Shown here piece by piece: positions 18,827 through 29,276 of a DNA stretch of 64,000 nt (positions are counted from its first letter, which is position 1; each line of letters opens with the position of its first letter). This DNA comes from Zanthoxylum bungeanum. Lineage: Eukaryota; Streptophyta; Magnoliopsida; Sapindales; Rutaceae. The notes beneath the pieces are model-generated. The model was given only the letters and a program-made list of their open reading frames with translations. It was not told where the DNA came from and did not search any database. Made by a program: the position numbers and the translations under genes. The stretch is taken from contig SKCR01023377.1 in the NCBI GenBank assembly GCA_019454045.1, positions 51,034-115,033 on the forward strand. Reading direction: 5' to 3'.

Positions 18827-20141
18827 TGACCGGCGTAATCACACACGTTAAACGCAAGCGCACGTATCGTTCAAGTAGTATAAAAATATCGATCCCACGA
18901 GGACTTAATTCCTACTGTTGTTATTAATTGATGATACTATTTATTTACAAATATCTAATTAAAGGAGAAGTGAATTGATTTCTTGATTGATTTGATTTTA
19001 TAGATTTGCTAAATAAGTAAATAAATAAAAAAAACAAAAGAAAATACTAAGAAAAATAAAAAGACTCAAAGATCTAGGGTTGTTAATCTTTCTAATATCA
19101 ATTAAAAGATGAAGTAGTTAAATCATAGTTGGGTAAATTATTGAATTATTAATCTGGAACATTAAATTATGTAAAAGCCTCTTTCGAATGATCATTTACA
19201 AATACCTAGTATAATTCAATTGAACCATATGTCTATGTCAATTAAATTACCTAGATTCATTAAGGTTAAGTTCCAATTATGACTACCCCCGCCCGACAGA
19301 TATATGTCTATCCTGTAAGGAAATCTATTAAAGGGTTATCTATCCTTAAGGAAGATCGTGGATTGTTGAGAATAAGGTCTTAAACTTAACATCCCTATGT
19401 CTAGTTCATTTTAAGTTTACCTAATCAATTTTATTAATGGCCAGTTAATAAAAAGCATTAAGAATATGACTCAACAAATAACTCTTTAATTACCCAAACT
19501 ATAATCTAACCCTTTTTAAATCCGGTGATATTAGATTTAATTACAACCCTAGACATTTAACTTAGTTACTATACATAATTAAAACTGATAAAAACTTAAA
19601 AGACATAAAATGAAATTGCAGAAAGTAATTAAAATAAATAAATGAAATGCTAAGGTAAAAGGAAATAACTTCTACTATATACTATTTAGATATCTCCCAT
19701 AAAATAATAATATATTAACTTGTGATATTTTAAACCAACCGTCCAGAATGGCGGTATCCTGATTAAGTCAAATTCAAATATACCAGCCATAAGGCGGAAC
19801 AGAAATATAAACTTAAACCAACCGTCCAGTGTGGCGGTATCCTCATTAAGTCAGGTTAACCAGATTAAATTAAATAACCAACCGTCCGGAATGGCGGTAT
19901 CCTTTATTAATCTGATTTTAAATAGTTGATATATCATATTTTAAGGGAGATTAATCTAAAAAGTAATAGTAAAAGAATTACCTTATTACCTCAGCATGGA
20001 GATGTACCCCCTCATGGATGGATAGAATTACTACTACAAAACGTAAATAAAACTGAATAAAAGAAGCAAATAAGAAGAACTCTCTTTTATTTATAAGGAT
20101 TTCAGAGGAAGAGGTACATTTGAAACTAAAAATTCGAAATC

Positions 20142-20149
20142 TATTTATA
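20142..20149 (-). promoter_or_regulatory. TATA box of the Athila-like 3' LTR
   Basis: The context rc CTATAAATAG at 20141-20150 is a strong TATA box about 0.5 kb into U3. The twin lies at 25035-25044 in the other LTR. Confidence 0.6.
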
Positions 20150-20246
20150 GGCAAAAAAATCTAATTTTTTATTATTTTTTGATTTTTCTGATTTTTTGAT
20201 TTTTATTATTTTATTATTATTATTTCTTGAATCGCTGAAATTTCGA

Positions 20247-20297
20247 CACGTGGCGTGGTGTGCTAAAAAAGACGGCTCGTTGAATCTTTGACACGTG
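20247..20297 (-). promoter_or_regulatory. Pair of G-box/ABRE-like elements
   Basis: CACGTG at 20247-20252 and 20292-20297, each within GACACGTGGC, sits 100-150 bases upstream of the TATA box in the transcribed direction. The duplicate pair is at 25136-25141 and 25181-25186. ACGTGGC is the core of abscisic-acid response elements bound by bZIP factors; stress-linked expression is an inference. Confidence 0.5.
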
Positions 20298-20665
20298 GCA
20301 GACGCCCAAAATTACCAAAATACCCTTTGCGTCGGGACGTCCAAAATTACCAAAATACCCCTTTTGCCAAATTTCACAGTTTTGCTCCAAATCACCTCCA
20401 GAATGTCTTGAAATTTTATTTCGGTGTCGGGACAATTACCAAAATACCCTTTTGTGTCGGGACGTCAAAATTACCAAAATACCCTTTTTGCCAAATTTCA
20501 CCAAATTTCACAGTTTTGCTCCAAATCACCTCCAGATGTCATGAAACTTGAAACTTATTTATCTACAAAATAACACAAAACACATCAAAATATTCACAAA
20601 ACTCAAGAAACTACAAAATATTAAGTTAAATGAGTGGGAAATAGTGATACATTTATCACTCATCA

Positions 20666-20690
20666 CACCCCCAAACCTAACATTTTGCTA
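20666..20690 (-). promoter_or_regulatory. Polypurine tract of the Athila-like element
   Basis: Minus strand reads TTAGGTTTGGGGGTG directly before the 3' LTR start TGATGAG. A second similar purine block (CTAAATG context reversed to TTTAGGTTTGGGGGTGAGG) lies 1.5 kb upstream at about 22219-22237. Confidence 0.75.
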
Positions 20691-22370
20691 GTCCTCGAGC
20701 AAAATACAAAATAAAATAACATAATAAAATTTAACTAAGCCACTTTCGTAGGGATCACGATTGCATTTAGCATATGCAACAAGCCTTTAAACCCCTAGGT
20801 GTCCCTAGTGGACGAGTTGTAGTCTCGTGAAGGTTTACAGCAATGATACCCACAAACATTTTATAAAAGTAAAAAGGTAGTGAAACTAATGCACACAAAA
20901 GCAAAAAGACAAGCGAAAAGAGAATAAAGATGTTAGTGACTAATCAGGTGAAATTTCTAATCCAAATTACTAGATGTTTTGTTTCACTCTAAATTACTGA
21001 ATAAGTAAATTCTCCGATTATTTTTACCATTCTTCATATACACAGCCAACAAAATATTAAACAACTCATTTTTGCCCACAACGGTCATAAGTGCAGTTGA
21101 TAAAAGAGTAATATTTTTGTCCTAAAGTTTTTATCAGAATTCACATCTTTTGTAGTAATGGAATAAATTTTCTGATTTTTCTGATTTTTTCTTTGATTTT
21201 TTCTATTTTTTCTATTTTTTATTTATATACAATATCTTCCATCTATGTAGCGAGCTTTAGGTCGGTGACTCCCAAACCAGTTGGCTTTAGGGCATCAGGT
21301 GTTTAGACACCCCTAAGGACTTAATTACTCAGACTTCAGATATATATACATATATATAAATTTTTCATCATTTTTTGATCCATGTAACGAGTTTTGGGCC
21401 AATGACTCCTAAACCAGTTGGTTTTAGGGCATTAGGTATTAAAATACCCTTACAGACTTAATAACTCGGATCTCAGATGTATTTTTTTTTTTTTTTTTTA
21501 TTCCATCACTATTTTTTTAGATGTTCCTCCAAATGAACTAGAGTACTGGATATTACAAACTTTTCAATTTTAGCTTATGTCTGTATGTTATCATGTATGT
21601 TGATAATACCTGCTAACTAAGTATATGAAGATTCATTTTAGTCAGTTTTATAGAGAATTTACAGATTTAATAATTCAAAAGTGAATAAACAAAAATTAAC
21701 TTGTTTTGAATTAGGTTTGAAATACGTCTCAGGAGTGGGAATTCCTTACACAGCTATTTCTTACCAATTTCATCTTTTTAGTCAACATAACAACAAAACA
21801 TTTTTACTGGTCATATAATTATAATTTACAATTTTTTTTTAAGAGTTTAATCAAAGGCTCAGTTTATGGTGTGTGGACTAACTGTCGAATGGACTTCCCG
21901 TTGTAGATTCCCCAGAGGGAAGGTGGAGCGAGGCTCACTTAAATACCCAAGCCCCTTAGGCTCTTATCGCTTGTTGTCAGGAATAAACAACGAGTCCTCC
22001 AAACTAGTCTGTCACAACACGCTACAAGTGAATGATTATCTAGGTGCCTCCACAGCTTTTCCTTATAAAAAGGTAGTGAGTGAAGGAAGACACCAAACCA
22101 TTACCTAGCTTTAAATATGCCCTTTGTTTTTATTAATTTTTTAATTTTTTTTTTTTTTTCGAAAAATTTTGGACTAAAACTAAAAACATAATACAAACAA
22201 GTACTATTAACTATTCCTCACCCCCAAACCTAAATGAGACATTGTCCCCAATGTCTTAAATAGTAAAAGAAGAGTTTAGAATATCATACCTGGTTAAATG
22301 GGTTGCCTCCCAACTAGCGCTAAATTTTTCGTCTTCAGCCAGACGTGATTGAAATCTATCTGTCAAGGAG
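20691..22370 (-). other. 3' non-coding region of the Athila-like element
   Basis: No credible coding frame. It holds a diverged direct duplication of about 100 bp (21240-21340 and 21375-21480) sharing ACTCCYAAACCAGTTGG and GGGCATYAGGT; the shared module at 21862-22107; homopolymer T runs at 21481 and 22141; and, at about 22240-22256, ACATTGTCCCCAATGTC, an imperfect inverted repeat that typically lies beside the TTTGGGGGTG motif in plant Athila-type elements. Confidence 0.65.
21862..22107. repeat. Shared module, copy 2 (inside the Athila-like element)
   Basis: Very similar to 14860-15105 and 63620-63860 from the Ogre/Tat-like elements, in the same strand orientation relative to the host elements. 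It lies between the two purine tracts, whereas in the Ogre/Tat-like elements it lies near the PBS. Borders on both sides are AT-rich and show no obvious terminal repeats or target duplication. Confidence 0.75.
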
Positions 22371-22373
22371 GTT

Positions 22374-23473
22374 TCAGCGTCGTTTTGGATGTCCGATTAA
22401 AGACACAATCCCGTGAGCGTTGCTTTTGAAGGGTCTCTTCCAACGGTAAAGTGGCAAAAAGAGTTTTGTCTCATTCAGTGCTTGTGCCACCTTTTTAATC
22501 TTTGTTGCTCCAGTGGTTCCTGAAAAGAAAGAAAGAAAATCAAGAGGTCTTGTATGGTGCTTGACTTGGAATGGAAGTTCCATTCTGTCAAGCTTCTTGG
22601 TGATATCTCTGATTTGTACTCCCCGATACAGCGATGTTTTTCCTGAATGCTCTGGATCTTTAATAAAGTCAGACATTTGCTCCTCCATTTGATCTGTTTC
22701 TTGCTCCACCTTTTCTTCACAGATGTATTTGAAAATTTCTGCATTCAGCTCTTCATCTGTCATCTGTGAAATACATGTTTCAAAATTTTCAACCTGAAAA
22801 GAAATGTCAGTTTTAGGTTTTCATCCTCTGATCTGGTTGAAATGATTGGCTCAGGTAGATCTTCATCAAACATTTGTGTAATGGAATCTCCAAGATCTTC
22901 ATTTTGAGGATACAGAATTCCATCCCCAATTTTTGATGCAGTTGGTACAAACAGATCAGTTTCATCCTCGTCAGAATCTGGATAATAGAAATCAAATCGA
23001 GACTTTGTCGGTTCGGGTTCCTGAACTGATACCTCTGGTTGTTGATACTGTTCAGCCTTCTCCTCTGTTAAGGTGTCATTGTGGATTTCTGGGAACTCGA
23101 AGGCTTCATCAGTGTCATCTGAAACTGGTTCTTGAGATATGATGTTCTGGTTTTCTGTTAATTGTCTGATTTGATCTGTCATTCTTTGTATGGATTCTGC
23201 GTTACTCTGAATTTGTGCATCAAATCGAGCTTCTTGTTCTTTGAACATGTGAATCAATTGATCTTCCTCTGATGGATCTGGTTCATGATAAGAATCGAAG
23301 GAAGATGGTGGATAAGATGGAAAATGTGATGATTCTTCGTACCTTAGTTGATTCCAAAAATTCTGCCACTCTGAAAGGTAAATACATTGATCGCTCGGGT
23401 GGTTACCATCACAAATTACACATCTTCCCATTTCATTCTGTTGAGCAAATGTGGTATTGCTTGATTCTGGCAT
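22374..23473 (-). pseudogene. Gag-like protein of the Athila-like element (one frameshift)
   Basis: Two overlapping minus-strand frames (22760-23473 and 22374-22763) look like one gag-like protein split by a one-base shift near 22825: the second frame stays open upstream across the end of the first. Near the N-terminus is a zinc-knuckle-like CVICDGNHPSDQC (C-x2-C-x3-H-x4-C), as in Athila-type Gag, followed by a Gln/Glu-rich segment (residues about 60-130) suited to coiled coil, and an acidic, Asp/Glu-rich middle (DSDEDETDLF). The C-terminal part is basic (RWKRPFKS). No protease or RT follows. The frame is open for about 27 codons before the first Met, so the real start or an upstream exon is uncertain. 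It would serve in particle assembly if functional. Confidence 0.65.
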
Positions 23474-23697
23474 CCAGTGATATTCGTTGGGCTGAAAAAC
23501 AGGCCTCAGAAAACTAGACTGTTGCTCCTGATTTGGAGTGTATCTTCTTCTAGTAAAGCTTGTAATTTTTCAAAATGTTCCTTTTTTAATCACCTGAAAA
23601 CAAAAGAAAGAAATAAAAATTACAGATAAAAAGAAAAAAGAAAATTAGATACAAGTAAATTAGATAGCTTCAAAATTAATAACTCAAGAAAAATAAG

Positions 23698-23715
23698 TCC
23701 CCGGCAACGGCGCCA
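23698..23715 (-). promoter_or_regulatory. Primer-binding site of the Athila-like element
   Basis: Minus strand TGGCGCCGTTGCCGGGGA, a few bases after the 5' LTR end GGTCA. This is the classic Athila-type site. Confidence 0.9.
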
Positions 23716-23721
23716 AAAACT

Positions 23722-25552
23722 TGACCGGCGTAATCACACACGTTAAACGCAAGCGCACGTATCGTTCAAGTAGTATAAAAATATCGATCCCACGAGGACT
23801 TAATTCCTACTGTTGTTATTAATTGATGATACTATTTATTTACAAATATCTAATTAAAGGAGAAGTGAATTGATTTCTTGATTGATTTGATTTTATAGAT
23901 TTGCTAAATAAGTAAATAAAAAAAAAACAAAAGAAAATACTAAGAAAAATAAAAAGACTCAAAGATCTAGGGTTGTTAATCTTTCTAATATCAATTAAAA
24001 GATGAAGTAGTTAAATCATAGTTGGGTAAATTATTGAATTATTAATCTGGAACACTAAATTATGTAAAAGCCTCTTTCGAATGATCATTTACAAATACCT
24101 AGTATAATTCAATTGAACCATATGTCTATGTCAATTAAATTACCTAGATTCATTAAGGTTAAGTTCCAATTATGACTACCCCCGCCCGACAGATATATGT
24201 CTATCCTGTAAGGAAATCTATTAAAGGGTTATCTATCCTTAAGGAAGATCGTGGTGATTGTTGAGAATAAGGTCTTAAACTTAACATCCCTATGTCTAGT
24301 TCATTTTAAGTTTACCTAATCAATTTATTAATGGCCAGTTAATAAAAAGCATTAAGAATATGACTCAACAAATAACTCTTTAATTACCCAAACTATAATC
24401 TAACCCTTTTTAAATCCGGTGATATTAGATTTAATTACAACCCTAGACATTTAACTTAGTTACTATACATAATTAAAACTGATAAAAACTTAAAAGACAT
24501 AAAATGAAATTGCAGAAAGTAATTAAAATAAATAAATGAAATGCTAAGGTAAAAGAAAATAACTTCTACTATATACTATTTAGATATCTCCCATAAAATA
24601 ATAATATATTAACTTGTGATATTTTAAACCAACCGTCCAGAATGGCGGTATCAGATTAAGTCAAATTCAAATATACCAGCCATAAGGCGGAACAGAAATA
24701 TAAACTTAAACCAACCGTCCAGTGTGGCGGTATCCTCATTAAGTCAGGTTAACCAGATTAAATTAAATAACCAACCGTCCGGAATGGCGGTATCCTTATT
24801 AATCTGATTTTAAATAGTTGATATATCATATTTTAGGGGGAGATTAATCTAAAAAGTAATAGTAAAAGAATTACCTTATTACCTCAGCATGGAGATGTTA
24901 CCCCCTCATGGATGGATAGAATTACTACTACAAAACGTAAATAAAACTGAATAAAAGAAGCAAATAAGAAGAACTCTCTTTTATTTATAAGGATTTCAGA
25001 GGAAGAGGTACATTTGAAACTAAAAATTCGAAATCTATTTATAGGCAAAAAAATCTAATTTTTTATTATTATTTTTTGATTTTTCTGATTTTTATTATTT
25101 TATTATTATTATTTCTTGAATCGCTGAAATTTCGACACGTGGCGTGGTGTGCTAAAAAAGACGGCTCGTTGAATCTTTGACACGTGGCAGACGCCCAAAA
25201 TTACCAAAATACCCTTTGCGTCGGGACGTCCAAAATTACCAAAATACCCCTTTTGCCAAATTTCACAGTTTTGCTCCAAATCACCTCCAGAATGTCTTGA
25301 AATTTTATTTCGGTGTCGGGACAATTACCAAAATACCCTTTTGTGTCGGGACGTCCAAAATTACCAAAATACCCTTTTTGCCAAATTTCACCAAATTTCA
25401 CAGTTTTGCTCCAAATCACCTCCAGAATGTCATGAAACTTTATTTATCTACAAAATAACACAAAACACATCAAAATATTCACAAAACTCAAGAAACTATA
25501 CAAAATATTAAGTTAAATGAGTGGGAAATAGTGATACATTTATCACTCATCA
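23722..25552 (-). repeat. 5' LTR of the Athila-like element
   Basis: Near-identical to 18827-20665 with a few small indels. It has the same triplicated CCGTCC/GGCGG units (24627-24800), TATA (25035-25044) and two CACGTG boxes (25136, 25181). Followed by target duplication GTTGA at 25553-25557. Confidence 0.92.
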
Positions 25553-25569
25553 GTTGACAAGTGACGAGT

Positions 25570-28500
25570 TCAGCGGTAGAACTTCTTGAGGTGAATAGCA
25601 TTCAGCTGTTATGGACTCGTCCCCCATATTCTTTTTCCAATTTGTAGGTCAGCTACAATTTTCTTGACAATGTACGGGCCCTCCCAAGTGGGTCCAAGCT
25701 TCCCATCATTAGCTTCCTTGGTATTTTGGAAGACTCGACGGAGGACCCAGTCGCCTTCCTTGAAGGTTATACTCCTTACATTTTTATCAAAGTATTTGCA
25801 CATCTTCTGTCGGTAGGCAGCGAGTCATATGGTCGCGTTTTCCCTCAATCCTTCAATAGTGTCGAGTGCATTGGCCATGAGTCTTTTGTTCATATCTTCA
25901 TCAATCCACTGATACCGTGGTCGGTACACTGACGTCGGTTGGAATGACTGCTTTGGTTCCAAATGTCAAGGAGAATGGCGTTTCGCTTGTTGATGATCTG
26001 ACTGTTGTCCGATCGACCACAAAACTCCTGGGAGTTCGTCTGCCCAGGCTCCTTTCGCTTTCTCCAACCTTTTCTTCAGAGTGTTCATTATCACCTTATT
26101 GGAAGACTATGCTTGTCCGTTAGCTTGTGGGTAGCGTGGAGTGGAGAAGCTGAGCTTGATTCCCCAATTTTTGCAAAAATTCTGGAAGCGGTGACTGATG
26201 AATTGGGATCCATTATCAGTGACAATCTCTCTGGGTAGGCCGAAACGATAAATAACGTTCTTCCAGACAAACCCTTGCACTTCTTGATCCATTATCCTTG
26301 CAAAAGCCTCTGCTTCAATCCACTTTGAGTAATAGTCTATCCATGCGAGCATGTAGACTCGTTTCCCAGGGGTGACTGGAAGCTTCCCGACGATATCCAT
26401 TCCCCACTTCATGAACGGCTAATGAGATAGGGAAGGGCTGAGTTTTTCAGGTGGAAGATGGGAGACTGGTACAAAACTCTGACACTTCTCAGTTTCGAAA
26501 GTATGTAGATGCGTCGGCTCGCATAGTGGGCCAAAAATATCCAGCTGTGTGGGCTCGGCATTCAAGGCTCCTACCGCCGGAATGATTCCCATATTGTCAT
26601 TCGTGCAATTCGGCTAGAACGTATTGCGCCTCTTCCGGGGAGAGGCATTTTAGGTATGGTCCAGCAACTGACCTCCTTAACAATTGGTTGTCATGTAGAA
26701 CGAAACATGCAGCCTTATGTTTTACCTTACGGGCGACCACTTTGTCTGCTGGAAAAGATCTTGTATCCAAATATTTGATTAAAGGTGTCATCCACGAGTC
26801 GTGTGGATATTCCCTTCTTGTAGTGTGGATCTTAGGGTAGCCAGGGCATCTGCGTGGGTATTCTCGGCTCTAGGGATCTGCAAAATTTCAAAGGATTCAA
26901 AATTAGACTGGACTTCTTTTACCTTAGACAAATATGCTGCCATCTGAGCCCCTCTAGCCTGTTAGGCTCCCTGAAGTTGATTGACGACAAGTTGAGAATC
27001 AGATGTCGCCTCCACTCTCATTTTCCCAAATTCTTTGAGTAGTGCAAGCCTGGCTATCAGCCCTTTATACTCGGCTTCATTGTTGGTAGTCTGGAAACCA
27101 CATTTGAACGCTTGTTGAATTATGTCGCCTGCAGGAGTAGTGATCACAACCCCTAAGCCGGAACCACACCTGCTAGATGATCCATCTACCGAGAGTTTCC
27201 ATACTTCTGAAGACTGCACACTAAACACTTCTTCATTCATATCCTCTTGAAGACTGTGACTGAAGTCTGCCATAAAATCCGCGAGCGCTTGGAACTTGAT
27301 AGCGGTTCGCGGTTGATAGGTGATGTCGTACTCCCCAAGTTCTACAGTCCACTTGGTCAATCTCCTAGAGAGCTCGGGTTTATGAAGGATGCTTCGTAAC
27401 GGGTAATTGGAATATACGATGATTGGATGGCTTTGAAAGTATAGGTGGAGCTTTCGTACCGCCATCACCAAAGCAAGGACCGGCCTCTCCATTTGAGCAT
27501 ACTGAGTCTCAGGGTCTAGCAGGGCTCTACTTACATAGTAGGCTGGATGATGTAGTCCTCCATCTTCTCTTATCAGAACTGTGCTAACTGCTTGAGGCAA
27601 AACTCCAAGATACAGATATAATCTCTCTCCGTCGACTGGCTTGGACAAGAGCGGTGGTGTGGTCAGGTACTCTTTCAGTCTGGTCAATGGTTCTTCGCAG
27701 GCCGGGGTCCACTCAAATTTCTTTGACTTTCCGAGAATAGAGAAGAATAAGAAGCTCTTGTCGGTAGACTTGGATATGAACCTATTGAGAGTCGTAATTC
27801 TCCCTGCAAGTCGCATGACTTCTTTTGGATTTGTTGGGGATGGAATGTTGAGAATGGACTTTATCTGTTTTGGATTGGCTTCTATTCCTCGTCGAGTGAC
27901 CAAGTACCCAAGGAATTTTCCCGAAGCTACTCGAAGGCACATTTGGTTGGGTTTAGTTTCATCCCATACTACTTCATTACGTTAAATGTCTCCCGAAGAT
28001 GTTCCAAGTGCTGCTTAGCTCGTAGAGACTTCACTAATATATCATCAATATAGACCTCCATTATCTTCCCAATTTGATGGGAAAACATCTTGTTTACAAG
28101 TCGTTGGTAGGTAGCACCCGCGTTCTTCAACCCAAATGGAATTACTTTATAGCAGTAGATCCCCCGGTTGGTGACGAAGGCCCTTTTGTCATGATCATTC
28201 GGATGCATGAGGATCTGGTTGTAGCTCGAGTACGCATCCATGAAACTTAACAGTTCATGCCCTGCTTTTGCATCGACCAGTGAGTCAATATGTGGGAGAG
28301 GAAAGGAATCCTTTGGACATGCCCTGTTCAAATCTGTGAAGTCAATGCAGACTCGCCATTTTCTATTCTTCTTTCGCACGACCACGACGTTGGCTAGCCA
28401 GTCCGGGTACTACACTTTTTTGACCGCTCCATTCTCCAACAGCTTCTGAACTTCTTCGTCGATGACTCGATTCATTTCTAGGGCAAACTTCCTCCTCTTT

Positions 28501-29276
28501 TGCTTGACGGGTGGGAATAAATGATCCATATGTAGCTCATGAGTCATCAATTTCGGGTCTATCCCTGTCATATCCTCATGCGACCAAACAAAACAATCAT
28601 GGTGCTTCTGGAGGAATTCCACCAGTTCTGCCCGTAGTATGGGATCAAGGTCGGCTCCAACCTGGGTTTTGTGGTCTGGGTAGTGTGGGTGAATCTGGAT
28701 ATTGTCGAGTTCCTCTACTTTTGGTTCATTAACGTGTTCTCGACAAGACCCTCCCTGTAACTGCTATGCTGACTGGGTTTTAGGCTTCAGGGTGGTTTGA
28801 TAACAAGCACTGGAAGCAAGTTGGTCCCCTTTAATCTCATTGACCCCCCAATTAGTTGGAAATTTCAGTACCTAGTGGTACGTGGATGAAACAGCTCGCA
28901 TCTCGTGGATCCACGGTCGTCCCATTATCAGATTGTAAGCTGAAGGGCTATCAAGGACCATGAACGTAATCATTTTATTGATCCCCCATGCGTATACTGG
29001 GAGACAAATTTCGCCCATAGTGAATTTCTGCTCTCCGCTGAAGCCTATCAAGGCTGTAGACCGACGATTCATTTTCTCCAATCCTCCTCCAATATCATTG
29101 AGAGCCGCCAAAAAGATAATATTAGCTGATGATCCAGTGTCGACCAGCACTCTCTTGACCATAAAGTTAGCCACTTGTAGAGATATCACCAAGGCGTCAT
29201 GGTGAGGATTCACATGATTGGACACTAGGTCGTATGAGAACTCAATTACTAACCCTGTATAGTCTCCTACCACAGT
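25570..29276 (-). pseudogene. Pro-pol of the Tat-type gypsy element (PR-RT-RH-aRH-IN), degraded
   Basis: Reading right to left. Protease is at 28872-29273 (DTGSS). RT is at 28410-28622 and 27969-28385 (CIDFTDLNRACPKD, PFGLKNAGATYQR, catalytic YIDD). Connection and RNase H run through 26962-27942 (YYVSRALLDPE), then a second RNase H (WKLSVDGSSS, NNEAEYKGLI, SDSQLVV); this dual arrangement defines the Tat lineage. Integrase follows: an HHCC-type region around 26560-26791, core at 26107-26412 (MDIVGKLP, VTDNGSQF), and a C-terminal GPTWEGPYIV module at 25609-25803. The frame is broken by stops at the protease end, between RT segments and after RT, and by frameshifts, so it cannot make a full enzyme. 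Upstream, gag is in the same frame separated by one TGA (29277). Confidence 0.9.

Larger units (their letters stand above)
18827..20665 (-). repeat. 3' LTR of the Athila-like element
   Basis: TG...CA ends in minus orientation (TGATGAGTGAT start, GCCGGTCA end). It contains three copies of ACCAACCGTCC...TGGCGGTATCC (19735-19900), each able to pair CCGTCC with GGCGG, and three to four copies of AAATTACCAAAATACCC in U3 (20308-20485). Promoter elements: TATA at 20142-20149 and two CACGTG boxes. Confidence 0.92.
18827..25552 (-). mobile_element. Complete Athila-like non-autonomous Ty3/gypsy element
   Basis: Two near-identical LTRs (18827-20665 and 23722-25552) are flanked by the direct repeat GTTGA at 18822-18826 and 25553-25557. 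The minus-strand PBS TGGCGCCGTTGCCGGGGA (23698-23715) is of the Athila type (tRNA-Asp in the literature). The PPT is at 20666. The roughly 3-kb internal region has only a gag-like frame and no protease, RT or integrase, so the element needs a partner for mobility. Nearly identical LTRs, differing by a few small indels, suggest a fairly recent insertion, later than that of the Tat element it interrupts. Confidence 0.92.

Noticed and set aside
22757..22766. ATGA stop-start overlap suggesting coupled translation of two gag ORFs
   Set aside because: The downstream frame is open through the overlap and upstream of it, so a one-base loss splitting one ORF is simpler.
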